7,086 bases of DNA, taken from contig JAKBCJ010000252.1 of NCBI GenBank assembly GCA_021807975.1, positions 1 through 7,086 on the forward strand, given 5' to 3'. The translations under genes and the position numbers were made by a program. Within the stretch, counting starts at the first letter, position 1. Every line of letters begins with the position of its first letter. Positions 4,752 through 7,086 of this stretch are shown here, one piece after another. Source of the DNA: Pseudomonadota bacterium. Its GTDB lineage: Bacteria > Pseudomonadota > Alphaproteobacteria > Acetobacterales > Acetobacteraceae. The notes beneath the pieces were generated by a model, which did not search any database, was not told the DNA's origin, and worked only from the letters and a program-made list of their open reading frames with translations.

Positions 4752-6356
4752 TTGCCTAGGCGTCTCTTGAATCCCTTACCGTCGAAGCAAACGCCCGCCC
4801 TTGTGGCAAAATCGGGCAGCAGCCCCGCCGCGTTGGCGATATCCGCGGGCAGCGTGCTGGTTCTGCTGGCTGCCCTGGGGATAGTGCTGTTTATTGCGGA
4901 ACGCTCACCGCTTAAGGACGATATCGCCTGGCTGCTGTATGTCGCGCGCCGGTGGATGGCGGGGCGTGGGCTTTACACTGACCTGATCGAGGTTAACCCG
5001 CCGCTGATCATATGGATTTCAGCGATTCCGGTGATGCTGGCGAACTGGCTGCATGTCGATGTTCAGTTTGTCGCGATGCCGCTGTTCGTCGCCGTCGCCG
5101 TTGCCAGTGCATGGTGGACGTCCGTCCTTCTGCAAACCGGCGGGACGATATTCACCGATCGTCTGCCCGTGTTTGCCTTGATCGCTGCGGTGCTTCTGCT
5201 GGTTCCGGCCGGCGACCTGGGCCAGCGGGAGCATCTCCTCGTCGCGGCCATGCTGCCCTATCTCGTGCTGTTCGCCCGGGAAATGGACGGCCGCCGCACC
5301 GCTTTCACCACTGCCGCGGCCGCGGGCATACTCGCGGGCCTTGGATGTGCCCTGAAGCCGCCGTACGGAGCGGTCTTCGCTGTCCTGGAGTGTCTGGCAC
5401 TGACCGGCGGCCTGCGGCCGTGGCGCACGATGCCAGTCGCGGCCGCGGCAGCCCTCGTTCTTTATGCCGGCTCCGTGGCCATCTTATGTCCCGCTTATTT
5501 CCGGCAGGCTGTGCCCATGGCTCTGGCGCTGTACGGGGCCACGGACGTGCCGTTGACGCATCTTCTGTCCGGCAGCGCGGCTCTGCTGGCCGAGGAAGCC
5601 GCGGCGATCTGGCTGTTATGGCTGCGCCGGCATCAAATGGCCGAATTCCGGTCGATGCAGGCATCGGTTGTGTTCGCGGCAGCCAGCAGCCTGATCTTCC
5701 TGATCACGGGAAAGGATTGGTTTTACCATCAGCTCCCGGCGGCAATTACAACAATACTCGCCCTGAGTTTGTGGACGGCTTCCGAAATACGGCGGCGAGG
5801 CTGGCAACCGCGGCTGCCGCACATCGTCGCGATGGCCTCCCTCGCGGTTGTCTGCGTTAGCTGCGTTCAGCGGATCGAACCGGCCATCGCCGAGGCGGCG
5901 GCCCCTGGTAAGACCGTCGAAGCCCATCTGGAGCGGATTCTTCGCGCCGAACACGCGAAATCATATGTGGCGTTCTCGGAGTGGCTGGCTTTGGGCTTCC
6001 CGGTGGTCAACGAAACGGGCGTCGCCTGGGCATCCAGGTTCGATTCCATGTGGGCATTACAAGGCGAGGTCTGGCGATCCAGGTTCGATCCGGCCGGGGC
6101 GCGAAACTGGCCGGTGGTGCGGTGGATCGCCGGAGACTTCATCGCCGGCTGCCCTGATATCGTGGCGGTAGATGTGGTTGGGGGAACTGATTATATCAAG
6201 ATCCTAAGCGATGGAGACCGCGATTTCGCACGCGTCTGGCAGCACTACCAGCCTATCGCGGCCTTCGATGGGCTGGTCATCTACCGGCGAAACAAGGGAG
6301 GTTGCCCCATTGTATCCGTAGCAGACGCCCTAACGTCGAAGCGGCCGCTGCCATAA
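4752..6356 (+). CDS. Polytopic membrane protein, GT-C glycosyltransferase-like
   Basis: About 534 residues with roughly ten to eleven hydrophobic segments in the first 375 residues and a soluble, probably periplasmic, C-terminal domain of about 160 residues. After the first segment comes an Asp-Asp loop (SPLKDDIAW, DD at 56-57), then LYTDLIEVNPPLIIW (74-88). An acidic first loop followed by x-NPP is typical of ArnT/PMT-type (GT39, GT-C) transferases, which use polyprenyl-phosphate sugars outside the inner membrane. Further conserved-looking blocks are GDLGQREHLLVAAMLPYL (154-171) and ALKPPYG (200-206). Function by family resemblance only; donor and acceptor are unknown. The start is uncertain: the frame is open from TTG 4695, but its first codons include many rare ones (TGT, AGA, TGC, GTA). 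TTG 4752 and GTG 4803 are the best alternatives, and none has a clear Shine-Dalgarno. The 3' end overlaps the convergent XRE gene by 27 bp. The segment SRFD is repeated 15 residues apart (428-431 and 443-446). Confidence 0.8.
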   Translation: MPRRLLNPLPSKQTPALVAKSGSSPAALAISAGSVLVLLAALGIVLFIAERSPLKDDIAWLLYVARRWMAGRGLYTDLIEVNPPLIIWISAIPVMLANWLHVDVQFVAMPLFVAVAVASAWWTSVLLQTGGTIFTDRLPVFALIAAVLLLVPAGDLGQREHLLVAAMLPYLVLFAREMDGRRTAFTTAAAAGILAGLGCALKPPYGAVFAVLECLALTGGLRPWRTMPVAAAAALVLYAGSVAILCPAYFRQAVPMALALYGATDVPLTHLLSGSAALLAEEAAAIWLLWLRRHQMAEFRSMQASVVFAAASSLIFLITGKDWFYHQLPAAITTILALSLWTASEIRRRGWQPRLPHIVAMASLAVVCVSCVQRIEPAIAEAAAPGKTVEAHLERILRAEHAKSYVAFSEWLALGFPVVNETGVAWASRFDSMWALQGEVWRSRFDPAGARNWPVVRWIAGDFIAGCPDIVAVDVVGGTDYIKILSDGDRDFARVWQHYQPIAAFDGLVIYRRNKGGCPIVSVADALTSKRPLP

Positions 6357-6800
6357 CCCGCCGGGCGCCTCCGAGCAGGATTCCTGGTTTGGCTGTCGCG
6401 ACGATTGAGACGGGGCCTGCCGCCGCAATCGCGGCTTTGCCTGCGGCGTCGTGGTGTCGAGTACTGCATGGAGCGACGCCACCGTTTCCGGCGGCAAGCG
6501 GCCAATGACCTGAGCCAGCCGATTCGCCAGCGCCGTCTGTTCCGGAGTCAGTCCGGCCGTGTTGACCGTGACGCGCGGATTCGACAGACGCGCCAGACGC
6601 GACAGATCGTCGGCGTCATCCCAGATCAGCCCGAAATACTCGTTCACCTGATGCACCAGCCCGGCGCTGGGGGCGCCGCGCTTTCCGTGTTCCAGCGCCG
6701 AAAGATAGGCGGCGGATACCTGCAGCGCCTCCGCCAGGTGCTTCAAGGTCACACCGCGATCGGCCCGCAACGCGCGCAGCCGGGCGCCAAACGGAGTCAC
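6330..6800 (-). CDS. XRE-family helix-turn-helix regulator
   Basis: A 156-residue protein with an N-terminal XRE/Cro-type HTH: FGARLRALRADRGVTLKHLA (4-23), then VSAAYLSALEHGKRG (28-42), matching the recognition helix and the following turn. A helical region follows (GLTPEQTALANRLAQVIGRL, 83-102). The last 40 residues (about 117-156) are Pro/Gln/Arg-rich and look disordered. The start is GTG at 6800-6798, overlapping the TGA of the Smr gene (6799-6797) as GTGA, which points to translational coupling. This Smr-XRE pairing is one I recall as common in alphaproteobacteria, often downstream of a MltA-type lytic transglycosylase gene. The tail crosses the end of the membrane protein gene on the other strand. 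Target genes are unknown. Confidence 0.87.
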   Translation of the reverse strand: MTPFGARLRALRADRGVTLKHLAEALQVSAAYLSALEHGKRGAPSAGLVHQVNEYFGLIWDDADDLSRLARLSNPRVTVNTAGLTPEQTALANRLAQVIGRLPPETVASLHAVLDTTTPQAKPRLRRQAPSQSSRQPNQESCSEAPGGLWQRPLRR

Positions 6801-7086
6801 CGGATCCGCCGCAGGATCAACCGGACCGAACCGGGGTTCAGCGCATGCGGATGTGCCGCCCCCAGGATAAGCGGCCGTATTTCAGGCAGGTTGAGCCAGT
6901 GCGGGAACTCCCTGCGGATCACTCCACCCGTCGCGCCGCTGCCGCGCCCGGTAACGACCTCGACACAGCGGACCTGTTCGGCATGGGCGGTGCGAATGAA
7001 GGACAGCAGCGCGTGGAATGCCAGTTGGGCGGTCATGCCATGCAGGTCCAGGGTTCGCGTTGCCACCAGTTTGCCGCTACGAAAGC
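6797..7086 (-). CDS. Smr-domain protein (5' partial at window edge)
   Basis: The visible part is an almost complete Smr domain: LDLHGMT near its start, VEVVTGRGSGATGGVIRREFPHWL (equivalent to the TGKG and GVLR/WL blocks), and a C-terminal GSVRLILRRIR. Smr domains are nucleic-acid-binding or nicking modules found in MutS2 and in short stand-alone proteins; the stand-alone alphaproteobacterial type is usually near 180 residues. A GTG at 7066 could be read as a start, but the frame stays open to the window end (FRSGKL before VATRTLDLHG) and resembles the linker found before the domain in full-length members. The gene therefore most likely continues past 7086. The family motif normally has a second His/Gly block where this protein has AHPHALNPGSV. 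It is translationally coupled to the XRE gene through GTGA. Confidence 0.87.
   Translation of the reverse strand, partial: FRSGKLVATRTLDLHGMTAQLAFHALLSFIRTAHAEQVRCVEVVTGRGSGATGGVIRREFPHWLNLPEIRPLILGAAHPHALNPGSVRLILRRIR

Overview
The window looks like GC-rich chromosomal DNA from an alphaproteobacterium, probably of the Rhodospirillales/Acetobacteraceae type. The strongest evidence is a circularly permuted, two-piece tmRNA gene (ssrA) on the minus strand in the gap at 1992-2540. This gene form is typical of alphaproteobacteria, and its tag reads ANDNQALAVAA. The family-level placement is inference only.

Layout. Positions 1-4236 hold what looks like one catabolic neighbourhood on the plus strand. 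It runs from the 3' end of an MFS transporter (2-385) to a CitE-like CoA-ester lyase (390-1235), an ArsR-type regulator (1317-1991), a class III (CaiB/BaiF) CoA-transferase (2541-3716) and a MaoC-like hydratase (3754-4236). The ssrA gene (about 1994-2264, minus strand) sits inside this neighbourhood, between the regulator and the CoA-transferase. It has its own promoter, and a G7C/GC7 hairpin separates it from the convergent regulator gene. Transporter, CoA-transferase, hydratase and C-C lyase together make a coherent import, activate, hydrate and cleave scheme. This resembles the itaconate/mesaconate/citramalate route, in which a citramalyl-CoA-type intermediate is split into acetyl-CoA and pyruvate. 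The exact substrate cannot be read from the sequence.

Positions 4237-6356 hold an AT-richer promoter with a small palindrome, then an orphan HigA-type antitoxin-like protein (4357-4653) with no toxin gene beside it. A polytopic membrane protein follows (about 4752-6356), with features of GT-C glycosyltransferases and a long C-terminal soluble part. At the right edge, on the minus strand, are an Smr-domain protein (cut by the window end) and an XRE-type regulator. They are joined by a GTGA overlap, and the regulator overlaps the end of the membrane protein gene tail to tail by 27 bp.

I see no insertion sequence, CRISPR array, tRNA or rRNA. I found no clearly new multi-gene system. The points most worth a second look are the permuted tmRNA hidden in what an ORF caller would treat as overlapping small ORFs, the CoA-ester cluster split by it, and the antitoxin with a changed DNA-binding helix and no partner.
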